In this document: piece by piece, positions 8,974 through 16,000 of the stretch | Position numbering within the stretch: the stretch's first letter is position 1 | How the letters are laid out: every line of letters begins with the position of its first letter | From: Marivibrio halodurans | GTDB lineage: Bacteria > Pseudomonadota > Alphaproteobacteria > UBA8366 > Aestuariispiraceae | Length of the DNA: 64,000 nt | NCBI RefSeq assembly: GCF_017963645.1 | Contig: NZ_JAGMWN010000006.1 | Location: 1 to 64,000 of the forward strand | Direction of reading: 5' to 3' | Made by a program: the position numbers and the translations under genes | Notes under the pieces: model-generated | Told to the model about the DNA's origin: nothing | Databases searched by the model: none | Seen by the model: the letters and a program-made list of their open reading frames with translations, nothing else

Positions 8974-9339
8974 ATGACCGACGATAGCCCCCGATACGAT
9001 ACCGATAGCGTGCGCGCCATGCTGGAGACGCGTCGGGCGGAACTGCGCGCCGTCGCGGAATCGAGCGCCGAGAGCCGCCGCCCCGTCACCCTCGACCAGC
9101 AAAGCATCGGACGCCTGTCGCGCATGGACGCGATGCAGGGGCAGGAGATGGCGCTGGCCCAGAACCGTCGGCGGGAAGCGGAGGTGAAGCGGATCGAGGC
9201 GGCGCTCGACCGTCTCGAAGCCGGCGACTACGGCTATTGCGTGCTGTGCGAGGAGGTGATCGGCGCGAAGCGCCTCGCCGCCGACCCCTCGATCGCGACC
9301 TGCGTGGATTGCGCGGGCGGCGGCGGAAGCGGCGGCTGA
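8974..9339 (+). CDS. TraR/DksA family zinc-finger protein
   Basis: A 121-residue protein. An N-terminal helical region rich in Arg and Glu leads to a C-terminal four-cysteine zinc finger, CVLC-x17-CVDC (YGYCVLCEEVIGAKRL), the hallmark of the TraR/DksA family. Family members bind the RNA polymerase secondary channel, but the short length and lack of the acidic coiled-coil tip of true DksA leave its regulatory role open. It ends in a glycine-rich tail. It lies 11 bases before the next MFS gene and is probably cotranscribed with it. Confidence 0.88.
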   Translation: MTDDSPRYDTDSVRAMLETRRAELRAVAESSAESRRPVTLDQQSIGRLSRMDAMQGQEMALAQNRRREAEVKRIEAALDRLEAGDYGYCVLCEEVIGAKRLAADPSIATCVDCAGGGGSGG

Positions 9340-9350
9340 GAGGGGGACCG

Positions 9351-10631
9351 ATGTCCATGGCCGCCTCGCTCGCCGCCCGGACGGGGCGGTTCCTCGGCAC
9401 GGACCCGAAGCTCCTCGGCTTCGGTATTACCGCCGCCTTCGCCAGCAGTTTCGGGCAGACCTATTTCATCGCGCTCTCCGGTGGCGCGATTCGCGATACC
9501 TTCGACCTCGGCCATGGCGATTTCGGAGCCGTCTATTCCACCGCGACGCTGGCCAGCGCGGGCGCGCTGATCTGGACCGGCAAACTGATCGACCGCATCG
9601 ACCTACGGCTATGGACCAGCGCGATCATCCTGGCGCTCGCCGCCGCCTGCGCCTTGATGAGCCAGGTGGAAAGCGTGGCGCTGCTGCTCGTCACCCTGTT
9701 CATGCTGCGCCATTTCGGCCAGGGGCTGCTCAGCCATACCGGCGCCACCAGCCTGGCGCGCTATTTCACCACCGGCCGGGGGCGCGCCATCGGCATGGCG
9801 GGGGCCGGCTATCCGCTGGGCGAGGCGCTGTTCCCGCTCGCCGCCGTGGCCCTGATGGCGGCCGTCGGCTGGCGGGAGATGTGGCTGATCGCCGCCGGGG
9901 CGATGCTGGTCGGTTTCCTGCCGGCGCAGCTCGCGCTGCTCGGCGGGCACGGGGCGCGCCAACGGGATTATGTCGCGCGCCTGGCCCGCGAGGAGGAGGC
10001 CGAGCGCGCGGCCGCCGCCACCCGTCCCAGCGGCATGCGCGGCCCGCACTGGACACGGGCGGAGGTGCTGCGCGATCCGCGATTCCATCTCGTGATGCCG
10101 GCGATGTTGGCGCCGAGCTTCATCATCACCGGCATCTTCTTCCATCAGGTCCATATCGTGGAGGTGAAGGGCTGGTCGCTCGCCTGGTATTCGGCCGCCT
10201 TCGTCGCCTATGCCGCCGCCACCGTGCCGGCGGGCCTGATCTACGGCGTGGTCATCGACCGGATCGGGGCGGCCCGGGCCCTGCCCTATTTCCTGCCCGG
10301 CATGGTGATCGCCTGCATCGTGCTGGCGACGGGGGACCATCCGCTGACCGTCTGGATCTTCATGATCTTCGGCGGGGCGAACGCGGGCATGACCCAGACA
10401 CTCGGTTCCGCGCTTTGGGCGGAGGTCTATGGCGTGCGGCATCTGGGCGCGATCCGGGCGCTGACCACCGCCTGCATGGTGTTCAGCACGGCGGCCTCGC
10501 CCTTCATCCTGGGGGCCCTGATCGATGCCGGGTTGGATATCGAGACGATCCTGCTGCTCTGCGCCGGATATGCCGCGATCGGGGTCGGGCTTTCAATAGC
10601 CGGCCGCGGGCGTTACGCTCCGCGCGCTTGA
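9351..10631 (+). CDS. MFS transporter
   Basis: A 426-residue 12-helix major facilitator protein. The first helix is FGITAAFASSFGQTYFIALS. The loop between helices 2 and 3 carries TGKLIDRIDLR, a variant of the G-x3-D-R-x-G-R motif. The cytoplasmic central loop (about residues 200-235) is rich in Arg and Glu. Two ATGs lie at 9351 and 9357; I chose the first. It starts 11 bases after the DksA-type gene. The substrate is unknown, although MFS proteins of this look are often annotated as organic-anion or monocarboxylate carriers. Confidence 0.87.
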   Translation: MSMAASLAARTGRFLGTDPKLLGFGITAAFASSFGQTYFIALSGGAIRDTFDLGHGDFGAVYSTATLASAGALIWTGKLIDRIDLRLWTSAIILALAAACALMSQVESVALLLVTLFMLRHFGQGLLSHTGATSLARYFTTGRGRAIGMAGAGYPLGEALFPLAAVALMAAVGWREMWLIAAGAMLVGFLPAQLALLGGHGARQRDYVARLAREEEAERAAAATRPSGMRGPHWTRAEVLRDPRFHLVMPAMLAPSFIITGIFFHQVHIVEVKGWSLAWYSAAFVAYAAATVPAGLIYGVVIDRIGAARALPYFLPGMVIACIVLATGDHPLTVWIFMIFGGANAGMTQTLGSALWAEVYGVRHLGAIRALTTACMVFSTAASPFILGALIDAGLDIETILLLCAGYAAIGVGLSIAGRGRYAPRA

Positions 10632-10831
10632 GACATTCGAGCGGCCTCGTTGGATTTCGGTCGATTTCCGTCGATCCGGAATCGCCTGGGACCGGGATCA
10701 TCGGTATCCGATCGGGACGGGCGCGCGGGCGGCGCATGCCGTCGGCCGGGCGCGCCCGATCCGCGTCGGCTATTGTGCCTCCGGCCGGGGCCGCCTTTTG
10801 CGACCACGAATAACAAGAGGAGTAAGCCGCA

Positions 10832-11140
10832 ATGCTGGTCTGTTTTCATCTCGTCGATGCGCCTGGAATGACCGAGAAGCGCACCGAGATCCGGCCCGCG
10901 CACCGGGAATATCTCGACACCAAGAAGGACGACATGTTTTGCGCCGGCCCGCTGATCGCGGATGATGGCGAGACGCCGATCGGCAGCATGCTGGTCGTCG
11001 ACTTCCCCTCGATCGAGGCGGCGCGCGCCTGGATCTCGGAGGAGCCCTTCACCAAGGCGGGCGTCTACGACATGGCCAAGATCACCATCTACAAGAATAT
11101 CTGGCCGAAGGGCGCGAACGTCGCCGACACGGCCGGCTGA
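10832..11140 (+). CDS. YciI family protein
   Basis: A 102-residue protein with the ferredoxin-like fold of the YciI family. The conserved histidine and aspartates are seen in AHREYLDTKKDDMFCAGPL and DFPSIEAARAWISEEPF. A good ribosome binding site (AAGAGGAGTAA) precedes the ATG. Family members are small, often dimeric proteins without a settled reaction. The gene is followed after 32 bases by an EVE-domain gene, an association suggesting cotranscription. Confidence 0.9.
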   Translation: MLVCFHLVDAPGMTEKRTEIRPAHREYLDTKKDDMFCAGPLIADDGETPIGSMLVVDFPSIEAARAWISEEPFTKAGVYDMAKITIYKNIWPKGANVADTAG

Positions 11141-11172
11141 CCGCGCGGCCGCGATAGACGGGAACGGGGAAG

Positions 11173-11598
11173 ATGGCGCGAAACTACTGGCTGATTAAAT
11201 CGGAGCCCGGCACCTGGTCCTGGGACGATCAGGTCGCCAAGGGCGATGTGGGCGAGGGCTGGGACGGCGTTCGCAACTATCAGGCCTCGAACAACATGAA
11301 GGCCATGAAGATCGGCGACCACGCCTTCTTCTACCATTCCGTCAACGAGAAGCGGATCGTCGGCGTGGTCGAGGTGATCGAGGAATATCACCCCGACCCG
11401 ACGGACGAGAGCGGCCGTTTCGGCATGGTCACCGTCAAGGCGGTGGAGCCGATGCCGAATCCGGTCACCCTGGCCGACATCAAGGCCGATCCGGCGCTCG
11501 CCGACCTGCCGCTGATCAAGCAATCGCGCCTTTCCGTCATGCCGATCCCGGCCGACGCCTGGTCGATGATCCGCGAGAAGGGCGGAATGACGCCCTAG
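11173..11598 (+). CDS. EVE domain-containing protein
   Basis: A 141-residue single-domain EVE protein of the PUA-like superfamily. YWLIKSEPGTWSWDD opens the domain, and DGVRNYQASNNM and MKIGDHAFFYHS are the characteristic pocket-lining motifs. EVE domains are thought to recognise modified bases in DNA or RNA; the target here is unknown. It is the last intact gene before a transposase remnant, and the remnant ends only 13 bases from its stop. The C-terminus (SMIREKGGMTP) looks complete. Confidence 0.92.
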   Translation: MARNYWLIKSEPGTWSWDDQVAKGDVGEGWDGVRNYQASNNMKAMKIGDHAFFYHSVNEKRIVGVVEVIEEYHPDPTDESGRFGMVTVKAVEPMPNPVTLADIKADPALADLPLIKQSRLSVMPIPADAWSMIREKGGMTP

Positions 11599-11611
11599 GC
11601 CGGGTCGACAC

Positions 11612-11922
11612 TCAAATCATCCATATCATTGAAGCGGCGAGCATCAGATACTGATTATCGCGGTCGGCGGTCAGAGCCTCGAACACCCGCTCCCAGACAC
11701 CGGCATGGCACCATCGGCTGAACCGGCGATGGACGGTTTTCCACGTGCCGTAACGGTCGGGAAGGTCACACCAATGAGCGCCCGACGGAGTACCCAGCGG
11801 CAGCCATTCACAAAGACCCGATTGCCCGAAGCCGTTCGGCCTGGATCGCTTGCCTTGCCCGGCAGAAGCCCGGCACTCCCCTCCCACTGACGATCTGTCA
11901 GTTCGTACCGCTTCGCGTTCAT
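11612..11922 (-). pseudogene. IS5-family (IS427-like) transposase remnant, frameshifted and truncated
   Basis: Read leftward from 11922, MNAKRYELTDRQWE and NRVFVNGCRWVLR match the N-terminal part of IS5-family transposases. The reading frame then shifts at about 11780-11786 and continues in another frame as GAHWCDLPDRYG and AGVWERVFEALTADRDNQY. Homology stops near base 11638, where the first catalytic Asp region should begin. The remaining two thirds, including the DDE residues, are missing. Some IS427-type elements use two overlapping frames, so the shift alone need not be damage, but the truncation is. The product cannot be active. Confidence 0.85.
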
Positions 11923-11990
11923 CACAGAACCTCCGCTCAATGCGGAGACCAATGCACCACACACAACACAAATCCAGATGGTTGAGCACC
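11639..11990 (-). mobile_element. Partial IS5-family insertion sequence
   Basis: The transposase remnant plus about 68 upstream bases form the surviving 5' part of the element. Its outer end is probably GGTGCTCAACC read leftward from 11990, next to CTAA (11990-11993), which fits the YTAR target of IS5-type elements. The other end is lost. The end assignment is inference. Confidence 0.6.
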
Positions 11991-12016
11991 TAAAGTTTGA
12001 CCTGCTTTCCTTTCGT

Positions 12017-12070
12017 ATTGTCACGCCAACCTCCCCCCATCCAAAATGTTGGCAAGGTTGACGTGACAAT
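12017..12070. repeat. 16-base inverted repeat beside the IS remnant
   Basis: ATTGTCACGCCAACCT (12017-12032) and AGGTTGACGTGACAAT (12055-12070) are inverted copies with one mismatch and a 22-base spacer. It lies just after the stop of the porin gene. It could be a hairpin ending porin transcription, though no T-tract follows on either strand, or the scar of another mobile element. Confidence 0.6.
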
Positions 12071-12077
12071 GTTTCGG

Positions 12078-13304
12078 TCAGTACTCCGCTGCGAGTTTTA
12101 GCGTCGCCGAGTGGCCGCTGCTTCCGGTGCCCCCGTCGGACGGCTTGTAGTCCTCGTTGTGCAGGTACTCACCGGTGACGGATAAATGTTCGAACAGCCC
12201 GACCGTTACCGCGCCTCCCATGCGCAGTTCGGGAAGGCCGAGCGCCAAGGCTTCACGGGTTCCCTGGACCGTCGCCGCAAAGGTCGCCTCCTTGGTCAGG
12301 ATCGGCACCGTATAGGCGGCTTCGGCATTCCAGGCAGCCGGTCGCGCGCCCTGCGTGTTGAAGGCCAGTTCGCCGGCTTCGAACGAGTCCAGCGTGGTCA
12401 AATATCCGCCGCGCACCGCAAAGCCGCGGAATCCGATCTCACCATGCCCTTCGAACCCGGCGACGTAGTGGTCAAGGGTACCGGCCACCCCGCCCAACCC
12501 ATCAGTCAGCCCGTCCGAATCCGCAATATTGTTGATGTATCCGACACCAGCCGAATAGGTGACGTCGCCGGTCTCGCCCGCGTATCCGGCGGCCAGGCCG
12601 AATTGGTCGACGTAATTGCTGCGGCCAGCCTTCTGCGTGTCGCCATTGTAGCCGAAGCCGGCTAGATGGAACCCTTGGTACTCTGCGCCCACCAGCACGG
12701 CGGCCTCTTTCGTCTCGCCCAGATCCTGTGTCAGGGGATCACTGCTCATAGCCGTATCGAAGCCGCCGAACGGCAGGGCCCATTTGCCGGCCTGCAGGAA
12801 GACGGGAAATTCCTCCGTGTTGCCGACGATGGCGAAGGCTTCGTCCAGCTCTATGGTTTCGTTCCCATCGTCTTCGTAGATCGCCTGGACATGGGTCGAG
12901 AGATATTTGTGCGGCTGTGCATCCACGAACAGCTCAACCTTCGAGAGGGTGATGTCGTTGCCGCCCTGGCCCGTAAAGTCCTCGGTATCGGTCAACTCGA
13001 CCTCGGCAAGACCGCCGATCTGGACGGTGTCGAGGAAACTTGGTGGCGGCGCGGGCTCCTGCGCCGCTTGAGCCGCCGCCGTCTTTGCGGCCGCCGTCTC
13101 TGCGGCCGCCGTCTCTGCGGCCGCCTTCGTTTCCGTCAGCGCCGCATGCAGCTCGTCGATCTGACGCTGCTGCGCCTCGATCCTGTGAAGAAGCTCCTCA
13201 GTACTCAATTCGGCGGCCCCTACCTCGGTCACCATTGTGGCGGCCATCATCCCACCGGCAAAAACGCCCGCAGCTACCTTTCGAACAGCGCTAACCCTTT
13301 GCAT
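12078..13304 (-). CDS. LbtU-like outer-membrane porin
   Basis: A 408-residue exported protein. A signal peptide (about residues 1-30, ending near EVGAA) is followed by a short coiled coil (LSTEELLHRIEAQQRQIDEL) and an Ala/Glu/Thr-rich spacer containing a 15-base tandem repeat. The rest (about residues 80-408) is a predicted beta-barrel with alternating strands, many Gly and aromatic residues, and a C-terminal LKLAAEY strand ending in an aromatic residue. This layout fits the LbtU siderophore-porin group; the ligand is unproven. The region is less GC-rich than its neighbours and lies beside an IS remnant, suggesting transfer. I chose the ATG at 13304 because the signal peptide follows directly. 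Confidence 0.75.
   Translation of the reverse strand: MQRVSAVRKVAAGVFAGGMMAATMVTEVGAAELSTEELLHRIEAQQRQIDELHAALTETKAAAETAAAETAAAKTAAAQAAQEPAPPPSFLDTVQIGGLAEVELTDTEDFTGQGGNDITLSKVELFVDAQPHKYLSTHVQAIYEDDGNETIELDEAFAIVGNTEEFPVFLQAGKWALPFGGFDTAMSSDPLTQDLGETKEAAVLVGAEYQGFHLAGFGYNGDTQKAGRSNYVDQFGLAAGYAGETGDVTYSAGVGYINNIADSDGLTDGLGGVAGTLDHYVAGFEGHGEIGFRGFAVRGGYLTTLDSFEAGELAFNTQGARPAAWNAEAAYTVPILTKEATFAATVQGTREALALGLPELRMGGAVTVGLFEHLSVTGEYLHNEDYKPSDGGTGSSGHSATLKLAAEY
13081..13125 (-). repeat. 15-base tandem repeat, three copies
   Basis: GTCTTTGCGGCCGCC is followed by two copies of GTCTCTGCGGCCGCC. On the coding (minus) strand it gives repeated AAETA/AAKTA residues in the spacer between the coiled coil and the porin barrel. 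Confidence 0.9.
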
Positions 13305-13805
13305 TACATTGCCCTTTTCATTTTTTTCGGACTCCCTGACGCCGCAAAATTGCCCCACCGCAAGGTTGCGTAGAATTTCAGACGTCAGAATGTGATGTGA
13401 TAACATATCATGCCGTGGCCGAAAGCAATTAAATTTTGCCTCCCGCCTTCCGCGTTCTGAAAGAAGGTTAGCAAGTCAAAACAGGCTAACTCTCGGGATC
13501 GCTCCAACGCGCAATAGGCCTTAATACCTGGTAGGACTGGGGCAAAACCAAGGGATTGGCCGAAAAAATTCCCGATGCGCTCTCGCATATCCGTCCAGAA
13601 GACGTCCTAGGACGGGTCGGCGCGGGCGCGCGTGGGACACGGGAGGGTGCGGCGACGCGGGTCCCGATTGTCATCCGCGCGCGGGTGGTGCGATACTCCG
13701 CGCGGCCATGATCCGATGCGTGCCGGCGACCGTTCCGAACCCACCGGTCCGCCGGCCACCACACCATGCATGCCCAGGGTGCATGCCCCAGGGAAGGAAA
13801 CGAGA
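13305..13805. other. 500-base intergenic stretch between divergent genes
   Basis: It holds the control region of the porin gene, including AT-rich DNA near 13380-13440, and the leader of the methionine synthase gene. The open frames here have no recognisable product. GTCCTAGGAC is a 10-base palindrome at about 13603-13612. I looked for a SAM or cobalamin riboswitch before the methionine synthase gene and could not support one. Confidence 0.5.
13393..13410. promoter_or_regulatory. Imperfect palindrome upstream of the porin gene
   Basis: TGATGTGATAACATATCA is an inverted repeat matching at 7 of 9 pairs, in the AT-rich stretch about 90 bases upstream of the porin start. Its size and place fit a repressor or activator site; no regulator is identified. 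Confidence 0.35.
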
Positions 13806-14831
13806 ATGCTCGAAACCACGCTCGCCGGCTCGCTGCCGAAACCCGCATGGCTCGCGGAGCCGGAGCGGCTCTGGGCCCCCTGGGCGCAGGAATCGCCGGA
13901 ACGGCGGCTGGAAGCGATGCGCGACGCCACCCGCCTCGCCATCGCCGATCAGGAGCGTAGCGGCCTCGACATCGTCAGCGACGGGGAGCAATCCCGCCAG
14001 CATTTCGTCCACGGTTTCCTGGAAGGGATCGAGGGCATCGATTTCACGAACAAGCGCCGCATCGGCATCCGCGACGACCGGTACGAGGCCGATTGCCCCG
14101 TGATCGTCGGCGCGCTGTCCCGGCCCAAGCCCGTCCATGCGGATCAGGTGGCCTTCGCCCGCCAGCAGACCGGTCGGACGCTGAAATTCACCCTGCCCGG
14201 CCCGATGACCATCGTCGACACACTGGCCGACGATCACTATGGCGACCGGGAATCCATGGCGATGGCCTTCGCCGATATCCTGAACGCGGAGGCGCGCGAC
14301 CTCGTCGCCGCCGGCGCCGACGTGATCCAGTTCGACGAGCCCGCCTTCAACGCCTACACCCATCTGGTTCCGGGCTGGGGCGTGGCGGCGCTGAACCGCG
14401 CGGTCGCGGGCGTGGGCGCGAAGAAGACGGCGGTCCATATCTGCTATGGCTACGGCATCCAGCAGAACAACGACTGGAAGAAGACGCTTGGCAAGGTCTG
14501 GGCGCAGTATCGCGAGATTCTGCCCGCGCTGGTCGGCAGCGATATCGACCAGATCTCGCTGGAATTCGCGGGTTCCCGCGTGCCGGTCGATGTACTGGAA
14601 CTGGTCGGCGACCGGAAGGACGTGCTGGTCGGCGCGATCGACGTGGCGAGCGACACGGTCGAGACGCCGGATCAGGTCGCGGCCGTCATCCGCGACGCGA
14701 TGCGCCACATGCCGGCCGCGAATATCTATCCCTGCACCAATTGCGGCATGGCCCCGATGAACCGGGATCTGGCCTATGCGAAGCTGACCGCGCTCGCCCA
14801 GGGGGCGAGGCAGGTGCGCGAAAGCCTGTGA
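13806..14831 (+). CDS. Core-type cobalamin-independent methionine synthase (MetE C-terminal-like)
   Basis: A 341-residue protein equivalent to the catalytic C-terminal half of MetE, which would transfer a methyl group to homocysteine using a zinc-bound thiolate. The start LAGSLPKP and the zinc ligands are recognisable: His in VHICYGYG, Glu in ISLEFAGSR and Cys in CTNCGMAPM; VIQFDEPAF lies between. The N-terminal MetE domain that helps bind folate is absent, so the methyl donor may be a protein or a different methyl carrier. The ATG at 13806 follows AGGGAAGGAAAC. Its stop overlaps the next gene in GTGA, so the two are probably coupled. Confidence 0.88.
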   Translation: MLETTLAGSLPKPAWLAEPERLWAPWAQESPERRLEAMRDATRLAIADQERSGLDIVSDGEQSRQHFVHGFLEGIEGIDFTNKRRIGIRDDRYEADCPVIVGALSRPKPVHADQVAFARQQTGRTLKFTLPGPMTIVDTLADDHYGDRESMAMAFADILNAEARDLVAAGADVIQFDEPAFNAYTHLVPGWGVAALNRAVAGVGAKKTAVHICYGYGIQQNNDWKKTLGKVWAQYREILPALVGSDIDQISLEFAGSRVPVDVLELVGDRKDVLVGAIDVASDTVETPDQVAAVIRDAMRHMPAANIYPCTNCGMAPMNRDLAYAKLTALAQGARQVRESL

Positions 14832-15280
14832 CCGCGCGAACGACGGCGCGAGCCACCCGGATCGCCGTGCTTCTCTCCGCGGTCGTGGCCGCCGGGTGCG
14901 TGATGCCCGCGTGGGCGGGCGGCCTCCACGCTTCCCCGTCGGCGGAGGAACGGCCGGTCTCCGATATCGGGACCGAGTCGCGCCTCGCGCCGGGAGAGTT
15001 CGACATTGCCTGCGCGCCACGCGGCGACGGCGCGTATATCTATCGCGCGCCGAGCGTATCGGCGCGCGACGCGGCGCTTTCCGCCCGCGTCGGGTGGGGG
15101 TGGAGTTTCAATATCACCCGCCTCTACGACACGCCCGACGGTCAGATGGCGTCCGGTGTCGCGCATGACGGCCGGTGGACGCGCCGCGCCGATGACGGCG
15201 CGGACCCGGTGGACGCCCATACGGAGCCGCAATTCTATATCCTGACCCGCGCCTGGGAGTGCGACCTCTACGAACAATGA
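14828..15280 (+). CDS. Small secreted protein of unknown function
   Basis: A 150-residue protein starting at a GTG that overlaps the stop of the methionine synthase gene. The N-terminus has arginines followed by a hydrophobic stretch (IAVLLSAVVAAGCVMPAWA), consistent with a signal peptide cut after AWA; the AAGC inside resembles a lipobox only weakly. The mature part contains two cysteines (DIACAPRGDG near residue 60 and WECDLYEQ at the end) that could form a disulfide, and an SH3-like GAYIYRAPS. I do not recognise the family. Coupling to metE may be positional only. Confidence 0.7.
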   Translation: MTARTTARATRIAVLLSAVVAAGCVMPAWAGGLHASPSAEERPVSDIGTESRLAPGEFDIACAPRGDGAYIYRAPSVSARDAALSARVGWGWSFNITRLYDTPDGQMASGVAHDGRWTRRADDGADPVDAHTEPQFYILTRAWECDLYEQ

Positions 15281-15300
15281 ATCGCCGGCCGGTTTCGTCC

Positions 15301-15353
15301 CCGCCGGTTTCCCTCCGCTGGTTTCCCCCGCTGGTTTCCCCCGCTGGTTTCCT
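15301..15353 (+). repeat. 13-base tandem repeat in intergenic DNA
   Basis: CCGCTGGTTTCCC occurs twice (15315-15340), preceded by a 14-base variant and followed by CCGCTGGTTTCCT (15341-15353). It lies between the secreted-protein gene and the NUDIX gene; the period is not a multiple of three. Confidence 0.85.
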
Positions 15354-15400
15354 TGGGGCGAATCATATGTCATGAAATGTGACGCTTGGGTAACACTTTG

Positions 15401-15997
15401 ATGACAGGGCGGCCGCGCGAGCGGACCGGCGGTGGCATGTTTTTCTCGGCAAGGACGGTGCAACAAGTTTCCGTACTGCCTTATCGCAACGATGCGGAAG
15501 GGCTGCGGTTCCTGTTGATCACCTCCCGCCGGCGCGGGCGGTGGATTCTGGCCAAGGGCTGGCCCAAGGCCGGCGACCCCCTGGCCGAGATGGCCGGCCA
15601 GGAGGCCTTCGAGGAAGCCGGCGTGCATGGCGAGGTGGCGCCGCGCGCGATCGGCCATTACCGCTATATCAAGCGGGTTCGCAGCGGCTATCGCGTACCC
15701 TGCGCGGTCAGCGTCTATCCGATGCGGGTGACCACCGAACATGCGGATTGGCCGGAACGCGGGGAGCGCCGTATCCAATGGGTGCCCCCCGCCGAGGCCG
15801 CCACGCTGGTCGCGGAGCCCGGCCTACGGCGATTACTGCGCCGGTTGTCCGACGAATTCGACGAAGCGGGGCTGGAGGTCTTCCTGGCCCATCCCCGTCC
15901 CCTGCCCGCCGACCCGCCACTCGTTCGGCTGATGGACAGGGTCGGCCAGTGGCTGCGCCCATCCGCCGCCCGTACAACCGGCCCGGAATCCGGGTGA
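15401..15997 (+). CDS. NUDIX hydrolase with variant NUDIX box
   Basis: A 198-residue NUDIX-fold hydrolase. The box is GWPKAGD-x7-QEAFEEAGV (about residues 50-72). The REUxEExGU core has Gln in place of Arg, and the upstream conserved Glu is Asp, as in the diphosphoinositol-polyphosphate or diadenosine-polyphosphate-like proteins common in alphaproteobacteria. The substrate is therefore uncertain. A proline-rich C-terminal tail follows. I chose the ATG at 15401; a TTG at 15386 is possible but has no clear ribosome binding site. The gene ends 3 bases before the PiT transporter start, so the two are probably cotranscribed. Confidence 0.85.
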   Translation: MTGRPRERTGGGMFFSARTVQQVSVLPYRNDAEGLRFLLITSRRRGRWILAKGWPKAGDPLAEMAGQEAFEEAGVHGEVAPRAIGHYRYIKRVRSGYRVPCAVSVYPMRVTTEHADWPERGERRIQWVPPAEAATLVAEPGLRRLLRRLSDEFDEAGLEVFLAHPRPLPADPPLVRLMDRVGQWLRPSAARTTGPESG

Positions 15998-16000
15998 CCC

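Noticed and set aside
11671-12069. Longer start for the transposase frame at 12069
   Set aside because: The first 49 residues have no similarity to transposases. The family start MNAKRYELTDRQW lies at 11922.
13385-13588. Open frame of 67 codons upstream of the porin, possibly transposase-derived
   Set aside because: The residues do not match a family I can name, and there is no ribosome binding site. It overlaps the porin control region.
13680-13805. Possible SAM or cobalamin riboswitch before the methionine synthase gene
   Set aside because: I could not find the conserved cores of known SAM or cobalamin riboswitches. A covariance-model search would settle it.
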